A DNA stretch of 64,000 nt from Desmodesmus armatus (GCA_007449985.2 VIIQ02000698.1:255501-319500); one strand, 5' to 3'; shown: positions 46,001 through 57,674, counted from the stretch's first letter. The notes: generated by a model not told the origin, from the sequence alone. Translations and numbers: made by a program.

Positions 46001-47790
46001 TCATATGCGATAAGAGCCACAGCACGCTCCGGCAATGCGCCATGGTCCTGCGCGCAGCATAGCAAAGCAGGGCACAGCATGGTCAGCAGGCGCAGTGAGC
46101 TCAAAGCAGCTCAAGCACTGCTGATACTGACAGTGGTGCACACGCCACACTGCATCACATCATACAATTTCTTTGACACGACTACTGCACGGTGCGGTAA
46201 CCAGGGCTGACAAAGTGAAGGCTGCGCCAACTGCTGCGGGTGGTCCAGCTTGTTGAGCAGTGCAGGACAGCCAACCAAAACAAGCCAAACTAAAGGCTGC
46301 GCCAACTGCTGTTGCTGAGCGCGCTGCACACGATGCGCTGAGCCGCACGGGGCAGCTGCCAACCTCCTGGTGCTGTGCCAGGTCCGCCGGGACTCACGTC
46401 CGACAGCTTCTGCAGGTCGCCGCCTGAGCACAGCCCTGTCACCATCATGACCTCGTCGTTGGTCTCGTAGCACCCCAACAACCGCACTGTGTTCCGGCAG
46501 GATTGCATCTTCTGCAGGATCCCCACCTGCATACATACGAAAATGAAACATAAGTTGCTTGCATGTGACTTGCATGTTTGATAGTACGCTAGCTACACAT
46601 GTATCCTCTATGCCCAATCCACACGCATAGCCAGCCAGTCGCAATCAGCCACCAGCAGCAGCAGCACACTGTGAAGTGATGGCTATACTTGGAATCACAA
46701 ACAAGCTGTCTTACAGTCAGCCCCAGCATAGCTGCCCGCTGCACACACCAGGTACACCATGTGTCGACACAGGGACCGCACAACCAAGATAAACCAAGTA
46801 GGCCAGCTGCCGTGCAGCGCATCTTGCGGTTGCTACTGCTGACACCACCTGCCACCCACACTAAATTCAACCGCCCAGCACAACATGGGCCACCCACCTC
46901 CTTTGCCAGCTTTTGCAGAGTCCTGTCCCGCGAAAGCTTACCCCGCTGCTTTGGCATGACCTTGATCGCCACCTGCATGCAGCATGAGAGGTTGGTCACA
47001 TGCACAGCGCAGTGCTCACATAGACTGCAGGCCTGGCACTGCAGGTTGGTGCAGTCACTGTGTCGCTGCACGTCAGAGAGCTGGTGCAGCTGCAGGAATA
47101 GTGGCACGCTCAGTAGGTGATGCTGCTAATGTTGCAGTAGTAGGTGACGCTGCTGTTGCTGCTGTTGCAACGGAGACACACACAACTGTTGCAACTCATG
47201 TGTCAACACACCTCCTTGCCGGTGTGCAGGTCGATGCCAAGGTAGACGCTGCCAAAGCTACCTTGGCCGATCAGCTTCCCCTGCACACACACAGTGCAAG
47301 CAGCAACAGACAGACGTCAGTTGCAGAGAGCCACGCGGTGTACATACACATCTGACACACTGCCTGGCTGTTGCATGCCTCACCCACAGTTACTGCCAAA
47401 CCTACTCATACCTGCCCCCGCACCCGCCAACCCCCTCACCTTGACATAGTGCTGGGCAAAGTCTGTGTGCCAGCCCAAGTCTGTGATCACGGGCTGTGAG
47501 TCTGGAACCGGTATGGTGGCCCAGACCTTGACCTGGGGCCTGGAACGCCGCACCGTCCTCCTGCGGAACATAGGCTGGCCATCAAGCCTCGGTATGCTGT
47601 GGCACCCCCAAACAGCCCTGCTACATGCCGCTATGGCCCGAACGTGAGTGTCAACATCCCAGAGCTGGGCCCTGTACCTTTGGCTGCCGGAAACCGGCCT
47701 CTGCCAGCTGACAGAGACGGGGGGCGAAGCAATGGGAAGTCTTCTGTGCCCCACTGCCCACGGCTGCAGGCCCAAAGCCATGCTGCCCAT
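43084..47790 (-). CDS. CAMK-like Ser/Thr protein kinase with Gln-rich C-terminus
   Basis: Nine exons: 47790-47440, 47280-47212, 46972-46898, 46526-46398, 46047-45991, 45716-45515, 45104-44978, 44319-44169, 43815-43084. The joined frame is 1893 nt (630 aa) with all phases consistent. Kinase motifs in order: GQGSFGSVYLG (P-loop), VAIKVM (ATP lysine), HGDLKPANF (catalytic loop), IDFGCSQ (metal site), GTPVYMSPEIF, DMWSLGIMLY, and NHPWL at the end of the C-lobe. The residue before the catalytic Asp is Gly, so this is a non-RD kinase, probably not controlled by activation-loop phosphorylation in the usual way. No EF hands follow; the last 200 residues are Gln/Pro-rich. The N-terminus (ATG 47790, basic, Ser/Arg-rich) could be an organelle transit peptide. 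An internal ATG at 47571 is an alternative. Confidence 0.88.
44270..44665 (-). repeat. ladder of four copies of an exon 5' edge plus acceptor (kinase gene)
   Basis: The true start of kinase exon 8 (HAKLDEVAVLVAEA, acceptor at 44320) is followed at higher coordinates, that is in the upstream intron, by copies at about 44385-44443, 44497-44560 and 44585-44644. All keep the CCCAG or near acceptor and most keep the coding frame. Runs of gcaca lie between them. Confidence 0.85.
45738..45805. repeat. 24-bp intronic repeat, three units
   Basis: acatgggcggatgcaagtgttg occurs three times with small changes in the intron after kinase exon 5. Confidence 0.85.
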
Positions 47791-48571
47791 TGAGACGTGA
47801 CCAACGTGATATATATGTGACTGTGTCAGGCTACGCTGGTTGTAAACAAGGATGTTCGGGTGCTCAATCAACCCACAAGGCAGTGGAGACCGTGTCGTTC
47901 GACGTATGCAGTGGTGCGCATACCAAACGTTTTGTCGAGAGGAACAAAGGTTTGCGGTTGGTCGACAGCTTGCAGCGGTACAAGTCGGGCAAAACCCCAA
48001 ACTGCCAACAAAACAGCGCTGTTGAACTGTCTATGACCCACCCACCCCTCCCTTCACTCACCTCAACGTGATTCATGTCCCCCCCCCCCCCCCCCCCCCT
48101 GCACACTCCTTCCCTGCGCTGCCACCCCACCTACCCATGAGAGCACCTTGACAGCTTTGCTTGCACCTGTCCTTGCCGCTGTTGCGTAGCCTCAGGTTGA
48201 AGTAGCAAGCGTTTAAAAAGGGCCTTGAGTAGGGTATGCGTAAGTGCCAAAGCACACAGGTGGTGCACCGTGCCCCAGCATGGCATGTGTGCGTACAGTC
48301 CGCAAGAGGTAGTGCTTGGCTGCAGGCCCTGTGCTGGCAAAGCGCATCCCCTTGGCGCTGTCATTGAATGCAGTCGCAATCAACCTCAAATGCACACAAA
48401 CCTAGCGCAATGAAACCTAGTGTGTACAACACCCACAACCCCGACTCCATTCAACTCAAAAACTGGGAACACCAGCCTCCGCGCCATGCCTACAACTGTG
48501 TCAGGATCCAAATCAAGTCAAATTACAACACACACGTCGCACTCGGACGACACCTGCTGCGACCCACACCC
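47791..48571. other. intergenic; 22-bp poly-C run; unplaced open frame
   Basis: C runs from 48079 to 48100. On the minus strand about 48218-48400 reads FNDSAKGMRFASTG and HYLLRTVRTHAMLGH, which looks like protein but could not be spliced to either neighbour. It may be a further exon of the kinase or of the gene at 48.6-50.2 kb. Confidence 0.4.
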
Positions 48572-50234
48572 CTAACCTCGCTGCTGCATGCCCGCCTGCT
48601 TCTGCTGGTACTGCTGCTGCTGGTACTGCTGCTGCACCTGCCACAGCTGCCAGCTGCGCTCCCGAATGATGCGCTCGCTCAGCCGCCGCACAGTGTCTTC
48701 CCGCCTGCGTGCAACTGCCAGCTTCTTCTCCCAGGCAGCCCTCCAGCGCTGGTCAGCAATGGCGACATTCTTGCGAAACAGCCGCCGGTAGCTGCACGAT
48801 TGAGCAAAAGAAGCACAGATGGGTTTGGTCAGCAGTGGCAATCTGCTTATGCCACCGTCGCCGGTAGCTGCACGCTCCAAAGGGGTAAAGGAGTGCACAC
48901 AAGCAAAAGAAGCACAGACATAATGGTCAGCAATGGCCACATTTCTTGCGCCACAGCCGGCGGTAGCTGCACACGATCAGGAAGGAAAAAGGAGCGCACA
49001 CAAGCAAAAGCAAAACAGACAAAAATGGTCAGCAATGGCCACGTTCTTGCGTAATAGCCCGCCAGTAGCTGCACGTTCAAGAGGGTACACAAGCACACAC
49101 GACAGTAAGTGGAGGTCTGCACAACAGCAGCCCACTAGCTGCCCAGATCAACCCCTATTGATGTGTCATCATTGGCTAGCCAAGTGACACACCTACAGGG
49201 GAGCAAGCAATCAAACAGCCACATGACATGAAATGGGGAACCATTGCTACGGCAGAGGGCCTCAGCCCCTGCGAGTGGAAATGGTGTGCTGCATGAGACA
49301 CATGTGTACACAGCCTGTCAGCATCATCAATGTCGTGATGATACTGTATGTACATGCTTGATGCAACTCACTCAGCTCCTCAGCAAGGTCAGCCTGCCCC
49401 CCCCCCACACACACACACACCACCACCACCACTGCCACCATCAAAAGCACTGCAGACCCTATAGCAAAACTCCTCAAAGCCTTCTGGAAGGAGCGAGGCA
49501 GCATTGCACTCTATGGACCAACCACACGAAAGACGGCACGACCGCCTGCCTTCCCACCTGTTCCTATGGAACTTGGGCATTGTCTGCTTCAAGATGGCAT
49601 TGTAGTCCTTGGTGTGTGCAAGCAGGGACGCATATGGTGGCAGCATCTGGCGTGACGGAGAAGCCACAGTACCCTGGTCAATTGGCGGGGCCTCCATAGG
49701 GTCATAATCCACAGCACAGTAGCGCCACTGATGTCTTGCTGGGTACTTGATCGCTGGCTTGCGGCTCTGGATCTTTGATGACAGCTTGTTTCTGAACAGA
49801 GGCTGCTTCAGCAGCTGGCCAGGCATGCCTTTGAGGACTGTCTGCAGCTGCGTGTGCATGAGTTCCTGCTTCGGTCGCGGCGGCGCCTGCGGGACTGATT
49901 CATCAAGCTCAGGGCTGTACTCTGCACAGCTGCTGCGGGTCGAGCTGAAGTGCCGGGCTGCAGAGACCGACAGTAGCTGCTCCTGACGGAGCCATGCACA
50001 CTGCAGGCTCGGGAAATGCTGCTGCTGCTGCTGCTGCTGCTGTTTGAAGTGCACCCGTGAACTAGGCCAGGAGTGGAGCTGCTGCTGTTGTTGCTGCTGT
50101 TGTGGCTTGAAGTGTAGCTGCTGCGTGGGAGTCAGTTGAGTATTACTGTTGAATAAGGCCGTGCAGCGACATGTCAAGAGCAGGAGCCCTTCTGAGCCAG
50201 CCGAAGAGGCTTGCTGGAGTGACCGCAGCAACAT
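48572..50234 (-). CDS. probable mitochondrial protein of unknown function
   Basis: Two exons, 50234-49558 and 48791-48572, joined in phase 2, give 298 aa. The first 30 residues (MLLRSLQQASS start, then hydrophobic and basic residues) look like a mitochondrial presequence. Two poly-Gln stretches follow, then a conserved-looking part (WRYCAVDYDPMEAPP, LAHTKDYNAILKQTMPKFHRN). The second exon is basic and helical (YRRLFRKNVAIADQRW, RRLSERIIRERSWQLWQ), like organelle ribosome or assembly proteins. I do not recognise the family. The 5' edge of exon 2 is copied three times in the 766-nt intron. Confidence 0.65.
48751..49078 (-). repeat. ladder of four copies of an exon 5' edge plus acceptor (48.6-50.2 kb gene)
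   Basis: The true edge (CGTGCAG acceptor, YRRLFRKNVAIAD, 48751-48804) recurs in the upstream intron at 48827-48878, 48925-48978 and 49027-49078. Each copy keeps gtgcag but has lost the exact reading frame or key codons. Confidence 0.85.
49398..49440. repeat. poly-C, (CA)n and (CCA)n tract
   Basis: Simple sequence in the same intron. Confidence 0.9.
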
Positions 50235-50865
50235 CTGATGTGATCTGGTGAGACAGCGCGGCCGGTTACAGCGTAAAGAGACAGCACAACAGCGTCACGA
50301 AATTCAATGCCTCACTAAAGACAAATGGGAAACTGAACTACAGGGCTGATCTGGCCAGTTCGAACTTTGACAGCTGGCTGCATCAGTGCGGTTGTGAGAG
50401 CAGGGTGCTGTGCAGACTGCCACGCGGAGACGTGCCAGCAAGGAAAGTCCCCAAGGCGTAAAGCAAGCCCTATGAGAGGGCTTGGGGCACTCTCACAGCC
50501 TTCTGAGGGCCACAGCCATGCAAACAAAGCATCTGAGCCTCCAGCCTGGCAGGAAGGCCCCCCCCTAAGGGGGGGGGGATACGACAAGGGCCATAATGAC
50601 AACCTGGCGCACAGAACCAAAGTGTGTGGCTGATCACCACCAATGCCCAAATGACAGGCAGCAATGGCGGCTGCTGCAGATCATTGGAGTGGGGAGGGCA
50701 TGTCATATTTTGCGTGCGAAGGTTCAAGAGCTGAAGGCGCGAGAGCAACGCCAGGCTATGAACAGCACACACCGGCTTCCGACGCCACCCTGCCTTGGCT
50801 GAGTCTCAACCAACCTCTCGTCACGCCCATATGTGTGACCACAAGATGTGCAAAGATAGCTTTCA
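50235..50865. other. short intergenic region
   Basis: This separates the start of the 48.6-50.2 kb gene from the stop of ELP3, on the same strand. It must hold the promoter of the former and the 3' end of the latter. A ccccccctaagggggggg hairpin lies at 50560-50579. No gene is seen. Confidence 0.5.
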
Positions 50866-51949
50866 TCAGCACACAGCAACACTCTGCGGCAGCGCCCCCA
50901 CATTGTACCCAGGCACCAAGCGCGCTGCAAGTGGCCGCGTCCAACGCCGCCGCTGCAACCTACCATCCCCGCTGCTGCTGCCGCCACTGCTGCTGCTGCC
51001 GATGCTGCTGCTGCTGCTCTGCAGCCCATCTGCCGCTGATTCCTGCAGCGCACCGCTGCTTACAGCTGCCTGAGCTGTTTCCTCTGGTTGCACCAGATGC
51101 TTCACCATATAAGGCCCCTCCAGGTGGTACCCCAGTTTCCTGCATGACATAGAACAGACAGACAACAGTCAAACTCATGAGAGTTGGCAGTGTGAGGGAA
51201 CCCATCACACGTCTTCCACGCCTAATTGATTTGGACAGATGCAAACCAAGCGTGCATACACTGGGCCGCCATACAATGTTGCCGCCATTGGTCTGTGTGA
51301 CATGTTGTGGTGTCAGATGTCTTTTTCCTGGTGTCACTGTTGTAGGACTGCGAATGCAGCCCTAAACCCTACACCCTACTATGAGCAGCAATATAGTATA
51401 CCTGTAGTAGTGCCGCGTGCCCACGCCGCTGATGACTGCAATCTTGGTGCTCCTGTGCTCCTGCAGCGCGATGCGCTCAGCTGCTGCCATCAGCAGGCTG
51501 CCGTAGCCCTGGTGCTGCAGCTTGCCAATATCACGCGCGTGCACAGCTACTGCTGAGCCATACACGTGCAGCTCACGCACGATGGACACCCTGCACCAGC
51601 AACACGCGTACAGACACGGTTGAAGGCGCTTGAAAAGGAGAATATCAGCGGCAAATGCACAGGGCCGCACTGCGCCTGCAGTGCACCTGCCAGCAGGCTC
51701 AGTGTGTCTTATCATGTGGCCACACGGTCCCCAGGATAGTAGGTACCGCAAATCAGCAGCATTTATCAATATTCTCTATATATTTATATGGATACTATAC
51801 CTCATATATATACTTGAAGATTATTTTTATCACTCAACCTTGCGCAGTGCTGTAGGCCTTACCTGCCCCTCAGCTCGGGCTGCCGCTCCTGCTGCACACG
51901 GCCAGACACCTGACGCAGCCGCAGCAGACCCACCAGCACATCCTGCAGG

Positions 51950-51986
<37 letters not shown>

Positions 51987-54900
51987 CCACACTGGTGGCA
52001 CCACGGAGCAAGTGTTTTTGTGCCATACACTTGGCTGCACATGCTCAACTTTTTGTGGCTGCTGATAACTTGCATATGAGCGCTCATTGCTAGCAAGCCC
52101 CTACCACCAGGGGACCTGGTGGCTGCCATTGGTGGCCAGCTGACATTGACAGTACAGGGGCTCCGTCCCTTGTGATGGCCCCAACAAAACCAAAAAGCTG
52201 CACCCCAGCTGACGCAGACACTGTCAACTCAGGGTAGTACACTTCAGGCACCATGCAGTACAATCCAGTACAGGTATCCAAACACAACCGTATTGCCAGC
52301 ACACCTATCGTGAATCCTCATGAGCCGTACAGTACAGTGCAGTGCAGCACGATACAGGACAGGTCTACAGACACAAACATCGCGGCCAGCACACCTGTCG
52401 TGGGTCCTCGTAAGCCAGGAAGGTCTCCCAGCCGCCATTGGCTGAGTAGTCCCTCCTAATGAGCTCCACCTCCTCTGGCTGCACCTGGTGGTGAATGTCT
52501 TGGATGCCTGCCTCTCGCGTGCGCACATCCCTGCACACCACGTGCCAGGGTTTTGGTTTGAGGTAAGGGGTTAGGGTATAGGGTTGCAACGCAAAAACAC
52601 TTGAATGCCTGCCACAGTGGGAGCTGCAAACCGCTCCGCTCCGCACCACACCGCATCGCGTCACAAACAAATGACAGCATGCCACACAGTGGAGGCTGCA
52701 AACCGCACCGCACCGCGTCACCAACAGTTGAAAGCGTACCATAGTGAGGACTGCACACCACACACCATCGCGTCGCAAAAGTACTTGACAGCATGCATCA
52801 GTGGAGAGACTGCAGCACGCTGTGACGAGGGACTTACTTGCTGCGCCTGGCCTGTACAGTCGACGTGCTTACACCACTTCCACAACATCATGGCTTACCT
52901 GCAGCGCAGTCCCAGCCATGCGTGCCAGCTACCAAGCAACACTATGTGTATGAAAGTAAGGGCTGCCCGTATAGGCGATTGATTTGTAACCCAGACATCA
53001 TAATCACCTGCAGCGTAGTCCCAGTGCAGCCATGCGAGCCAGGGCCAGCTGCCGCAAGTTGCCCTTCTCCACCCCACTGGTCACCAGAGGCATTGGGATG
53101 TCGCGCTGAATGCGGTACACACGCACCCAGGGCGGGACCAGCGACAGGATCCTGCACACGCACCAACCACATCACCACATATGGGAGCACAGGGAGCAAC
53201 ATGAGAAACATATACTGCAGCACGATCCCCACAATTGTGTTTTGGTTGCGGCTGCAGCGGCAAAAACAACTAGTAGCCACAACCAGCCCTGAGAGATGAG
53301 GTGAATGCTGGACATTGAGATAGTGCTTGCAGCAGCTGGCTGATGATCAGAGGCGATTGACTGGCCGATTTGCACAGCAGCCAGCGCTGTACTGTTGCCT
53401 CACCGTGCTACTAGGTCTACCAGCCTGTCAGGGTGGTAGTTGCGGTACAGGCCAGCCTTCCATAGCTCGTACAGCCCAGTGCCTGCAGGACAGGGCAGGA
53501 AAGCAAGCACAGCAGCAAGCAAGCGATGCATACCTTATTGCCTGTGCTGAACCCACACCCCACAACACCATCCTGCTAACCTGCGCAAGGCTCACTGCAA
53601 TGCAAACCAAGGCCCCCGAATGTTGACATCCCATGCCTGAAGCCCACCCCCGAGGCTTTCACCCTGCCGCATGCTTGACTAGCTGAGGCCTTCCTACTGT
53701 CTCAGCACAGCAAAGGCGGCAACATCAGGTTTGGCGCCTTTGCCGGCATGTGCTCTAAATTCAAGTCATATTTTGACCAGAAACGTCTTGACCAAAAACC
53801 TCTGCAAAGGTCTGTCCCTAAAGATGGAGCCCTGCTGCGCTCGCCTCTGATGACCAGTGTGGGGTAGAGCTTCAAGCCGAAAGACCTTTGCAGATCGCCT
53901 GTCTCATAAACCGCCTGACCCTCAAAACCCCTGCACTCCACAATGCCTGCCCTTCTCAGCCCCTGGCTGCAGCTGCAGCCTGACTGTGCTCACAAATTAA
54001 ATTTTGGGGTTTCGGGTTCAGAATTGGGGTTTTGGTTATGAATCCGCTCAGGAGTAGGTGTGGGGCAGCAACATGTGGTTGCCTGTTGTGTTGGGCATAG
54101 GTGCACTGCAGCAATGAGTCTGTCAGTCAATACAACCTGCCCTTCTCTGGACTTGATCCTTAAAACACTTTATGTGTGGTTGGGTCGCCTGCATGGCAGT
54201 CAGTCCCGTGCTGTTGTTGATGCATTTACTGTTGAGCGGCCACAACTGGCCCAGACACTGGGGAGCTGCAAAGCTTTCCCAGTTTTTGTCTGGTGGTGCT
54301 GTTTGAGGCACCTAGGTAGATTTGTTGCTAAGCAATGCTTTGGCGCAATGACCCTGCTGGAGAACGTGTAACATGATGATGACGGGTTCAGAATTTGGGG
54401 TTTCGGGTTCAGAACCCTAAAGCCTGGCTGTGCTTACCTCTGATGACCAGTGTGGGGTAGAGCTTGAGGCCGTCTGACCTGAAGGCTGGGTTCTCAAAGA
54501 ACTCCCTGAAGGCCTCAATGTCCCGCTCCCACCCAACATTGGGCAGGTCAGGCATCATGTGGCACACGATCTGGGGTGGCGGCAGCAGCAGCGAAAGCAA
54601 GCATGGGGTAAGTGTGGGGTCCACATCATGGTGAAGTATGCAAGCACAGACAGCAACTGAGCAAAGGTACAGGCAGGAAGCATGCTGTAGGTATGCATCT
54701 TGGACCTGGCAGCTCCAAAGCTCGCACTGCAGCATGCATGTTTGTGGAAACCGCGCAACAGCAGCCCTGCATCGATTGATGCCTGCTTCTACTCTGAGCG
54801 CACACGCAGCCCACTTCGTATAACAGGTACGCGCTTCCTGCTGGGGCAGCGCCTAAACCCTTGCACCCTTGCCGCGCACCTTGAACCCTGCATCCTTGGC

Positions 54901-57674
54901 CTGGCAGAAGCATTCCTTGACCGCCTCAACTGTGTGACCCCTGTTGGTGTCACGCGCCACATCCTCATACACACTCTGCGCACAACACACAGCCACACAC
55001 ACACACACCTTACGATACATCCTAACCGTTGAGGCTCACTTGGAACGGCTGGTTGCAACTCGTGTGTCAACGCAATATGATCGTCACAAGGGTTCAAGCT
55101 GCCGCTTGGTAGGCTGCGCAATACATCCACCCCCTTTGTAGAAGTCATGGCACCTCCATTATGTGCAGTGCACCGTTACCCAGCTGGCCCTACCCTCCAG
55201 TAGAGTGACATTGAACATTCACCTAGCATACCAAAGCGGCGCACATCATCTCAGGCTCCTAGGTAGCAAGGCTTGCGCAGCATCTTCTATCTATACATGT
55301 GGCCAGCCAAGAGCTTACGCCCGTGTGTTATTAGGAAAATGTAACACAGCGGCAGCATCGGCAGGGACGCGTACCTGCAGGCCAATCTCCAGGCGGGTGC
55401 AGCCATAGCTCAGCATATCAGACAGGTGGGGCCCCAGGCAGTAGTCAGGGCGGGTCTCAATAGTGAGCCCGATGCACTTGGTACGGCTCTCCTCGCTGTA
55501 CCTGATCGCCTCAGCTACATTACATGAGGTGTGCCCTGCAAGACACATATCATATGACATATAATGTGACATATGTACAGGAGTGCGGTCAAGGAGTGAT
55601 GCATGACAACGACTGCAAGCGGTCAGGGATCTTCAAGAGTTGACTGGCAGCAGGTGCAAGGTAGCTGCTACGCCCAAAAAGGAACAGCCTGCTGGTAAGG
55701 CACATAGCTTGCTGCACCCGGCCTGCATGCAGGTGCCGTGCGCGCTCATGCGAGATAGCTTGGACTTTTCTACCCCGTGCCGCCTGGCGGCAGTCCACCG
55801 TAACTTGTCAACACTCAGCACAGGGCGGACATCACTAACCAGGACTGAACAGAAGCCGATAAGTAGCCCTCGCGCCTTTCAGTGTCAGCAGATGGATGCT
55901 TCAAACGCCCTGCTTACCGCTGAGTGCGTCGTGCAGGTTTCGAATGAAGTAGTCCCTGTAGTCAGGCGGCAGGCTCATGAAGGTGCCGCCCATCAGGATG
56001 AACTCCACCTTGTCCACCACATGACCCAGCTTCAGCAGCTGGTCCACACGCCCACGAGCCTGGCGGTACAGCAACGTGCCACGCAGCAAGAGCAGGGCAG
56101 TGCAGCAAGTGAGGTACAAGTGTTGGGCAGAGTCCCAAGCTACAGCAGAGCGAGCGGCTCACGTAGTCACCACACTTTTTGGCACGCAGCAGTCGTTGCA
56201 GGACAGCGCAGGCCAACCTGACAGTATACCTCCTTCAAAGAAGGTGGTGTTCATCGTGGACACGCTGTACACAGGTTGCCACTTGGCCACAGCCCGTGTC
56301 GTTGGTGTTGTTGTGAAGGGCGCCAGTTGACCGAATGTGTTGCATCAAGACGCACTGCCATGGGACGCAGGAAACCTCACAATTGTGCAAGGGCCGCAAA
56401 GACATGCAGGCGACACTGCTGGCCAGTGGGAGTGCAAGCCAACACTTATATATGATGACAGGGGAAGAGGGAACCCCACCGGCTGCCAGACACGCAACAG
56501 CTGCGAAAACCCAACTGGCGGGAGTCTGAGGCGAAGCCTCACACCATGACAGACGCCTCAAACCCCCCTAGTTCACGCCACCACTGTTACACTTGCTGTG
56601 CTACTGTGCTGACCTGCACGTAGGGGTTGTAGCGTGCGCGGATGGCTCGCATCGAGGTCGGCTCGTAGCCTGTGTAGCTCTGTGTGCTGTACTCAAAGTC
56701 AGAATCAGGGCCGCCTGGGCAGTAGACGCATATGTTGCCTGCGCAAGCATACAAAAAAATGACGTAATCACCATATAGCTGCCGCTCGCGCTGTTATTAC
56801 GGATTGGAACATGCACAGCATCACCCTTGTGCTGGGATATGCCATGCATGCAGGATGCATGGAAAACAGCCTGTAAACCCAACATCCCAGCACTGCTGCC
56901 ATAGCCATCTGAGCAAACACAACTGGAAATACCAGACGACCCTAAGACGGATGGTGTCCATACCTGTGGTGGCGATGTGTGGGCATCTGTGTGGCTTGCT
57001 CATCACTGCCACAACTGCAATGCCTGATGCTGTGCGCACTGGCTTGGCCCGCAGCTGGGGCAGCAGAATGGCCTTGTGCTCCTCTGGTACTGCTGCTATC
57101 ATCTCAACAAGCTTTGGCTGGCGGGTGAGGCCGTACTTACGGGCTATCTGTGGGGGTGATGCAGTGCAGGCGCAGACAAAGAGGCGCTTGAAAGGGGGGG
57201 GGGGGGGGGTGCAACATGCTGTGGGTGTTGATGCTTTGAGTGTTGCATGCTGTGGGTTTTGCTGCTGTGGGTGTTGCTGCTCGATTTCACATGCTGTCAG
57301 CGTTGCGCAGAAGTAAACCCCACCCTCCTCTTGCGCAAAACACCTGCAGCATGTAAACAAGTACCCGCTGCATGCTGTGCAGCACACACCCCGCTGCATG
57401 CTGTACAGCAACCACAGGAGTGCAGTCTAAGCTCGCCACATCATATAGTAACGGCCTGACTTACCTGGCTCTTTAGTTCATTCAGGTCCACATCCCGCCC
57501 TTCCTGCACTCCCTGGATCAAGCTGTTGACCACCTCAGCTATCGCCCTCACACGAGCCTCCTCTGGAGGCAGCATAGTCAAGGCCCTTGAGCTGCCCTTC
57601 TTCAAGTTTGTGCGAGTGCGTCCGCTGAAGCTGGCAGCAGCTGCCCCATCTGGCTGTTGGGCGTCTGCCCCCAT
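50866..57674 (-). CDS. ELP3: Elongator complex protein 3 (radical SAM tRNA acetyltransferase)
   Basis: Catalytic subunit of Elongator, which starts cm5/mcm5 modification of wobble uridine in tRNA. Thirteen exons: 57674-57465, 57147-56964, 56738-56614, 56059-55918, 55535-55375, 54975-54880, 54570-54438, 53482-53404, 53151-53008, 52530-52395, 51942-51863, 51590-51402, 51139-50866. The joined frame is 1953 nt (650 aa) without a break. The iron-sulfur cysteines lie in [45 protein letters not shown] and the C-terminal acetyltransferase domain ([23 protein letters not shown]) are all present. ATG 57674 follows an in-frame stop. After YMVKHL, where ELP3 normally ends, a Ser/Gly-rich tail of about 80 residues follows; a donor-like GTAGGT near 50,966 offers another end. 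Three of its exon edges have decayed copies in the adjacent introns. Confidence 0.96.
51358..51379. repeat. short telomere-type repeat in ELP3 intron
   Basis: Three CCCTAAA/CCCTACA units lie beside the donor of ELP3 exon 12. Confidence 0.7.
52262..52412 (-). repeat. duplicated exon edge and donor, ELP3 exon 10
   Basis: The true edge at 52395 (EDPRQ, then GTGTGCTGG) is repeated about 85 bp into the intron at 52291-52327, with the donor GTGTGCTGG intact and the coding part altered. Confidence 0.78.
52600..52830. repeat. ~65-bp minisatellite in ELP3 intron
   Basis: Three to four units containing gcaaaccgcaccgc and gcgtcacaaa. Non-coding. Confidence 0.8.
52894..53050 (-). repeat. duplicated exon edge and donor, ELP3 exon 9
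   Basis: The edge at 53008 (acctgcagcgtagtccca on the plus strand) recurs at 52897-52929 with the splice junction region preserved. Confidence 0.75.
53843..54490 (-). repeat. duplicated exon edge and donor, ELP3 exon 7
   Basis: The last part of exon 7 ([11 protein letters not shown], edge at 54438) is repeated at 53843-53898, about 590 bp into the intron, still reading [12 protein letters not shown] but without the original donor. GGGTTC/GGGGTTT words surround both copies. Confidence 0.82.
57194..57209. repeat. 16-bp poly-G run in ELP3 intron
   Basis: Homopolymer; its length may be misassembled. Confidence 0.8.
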
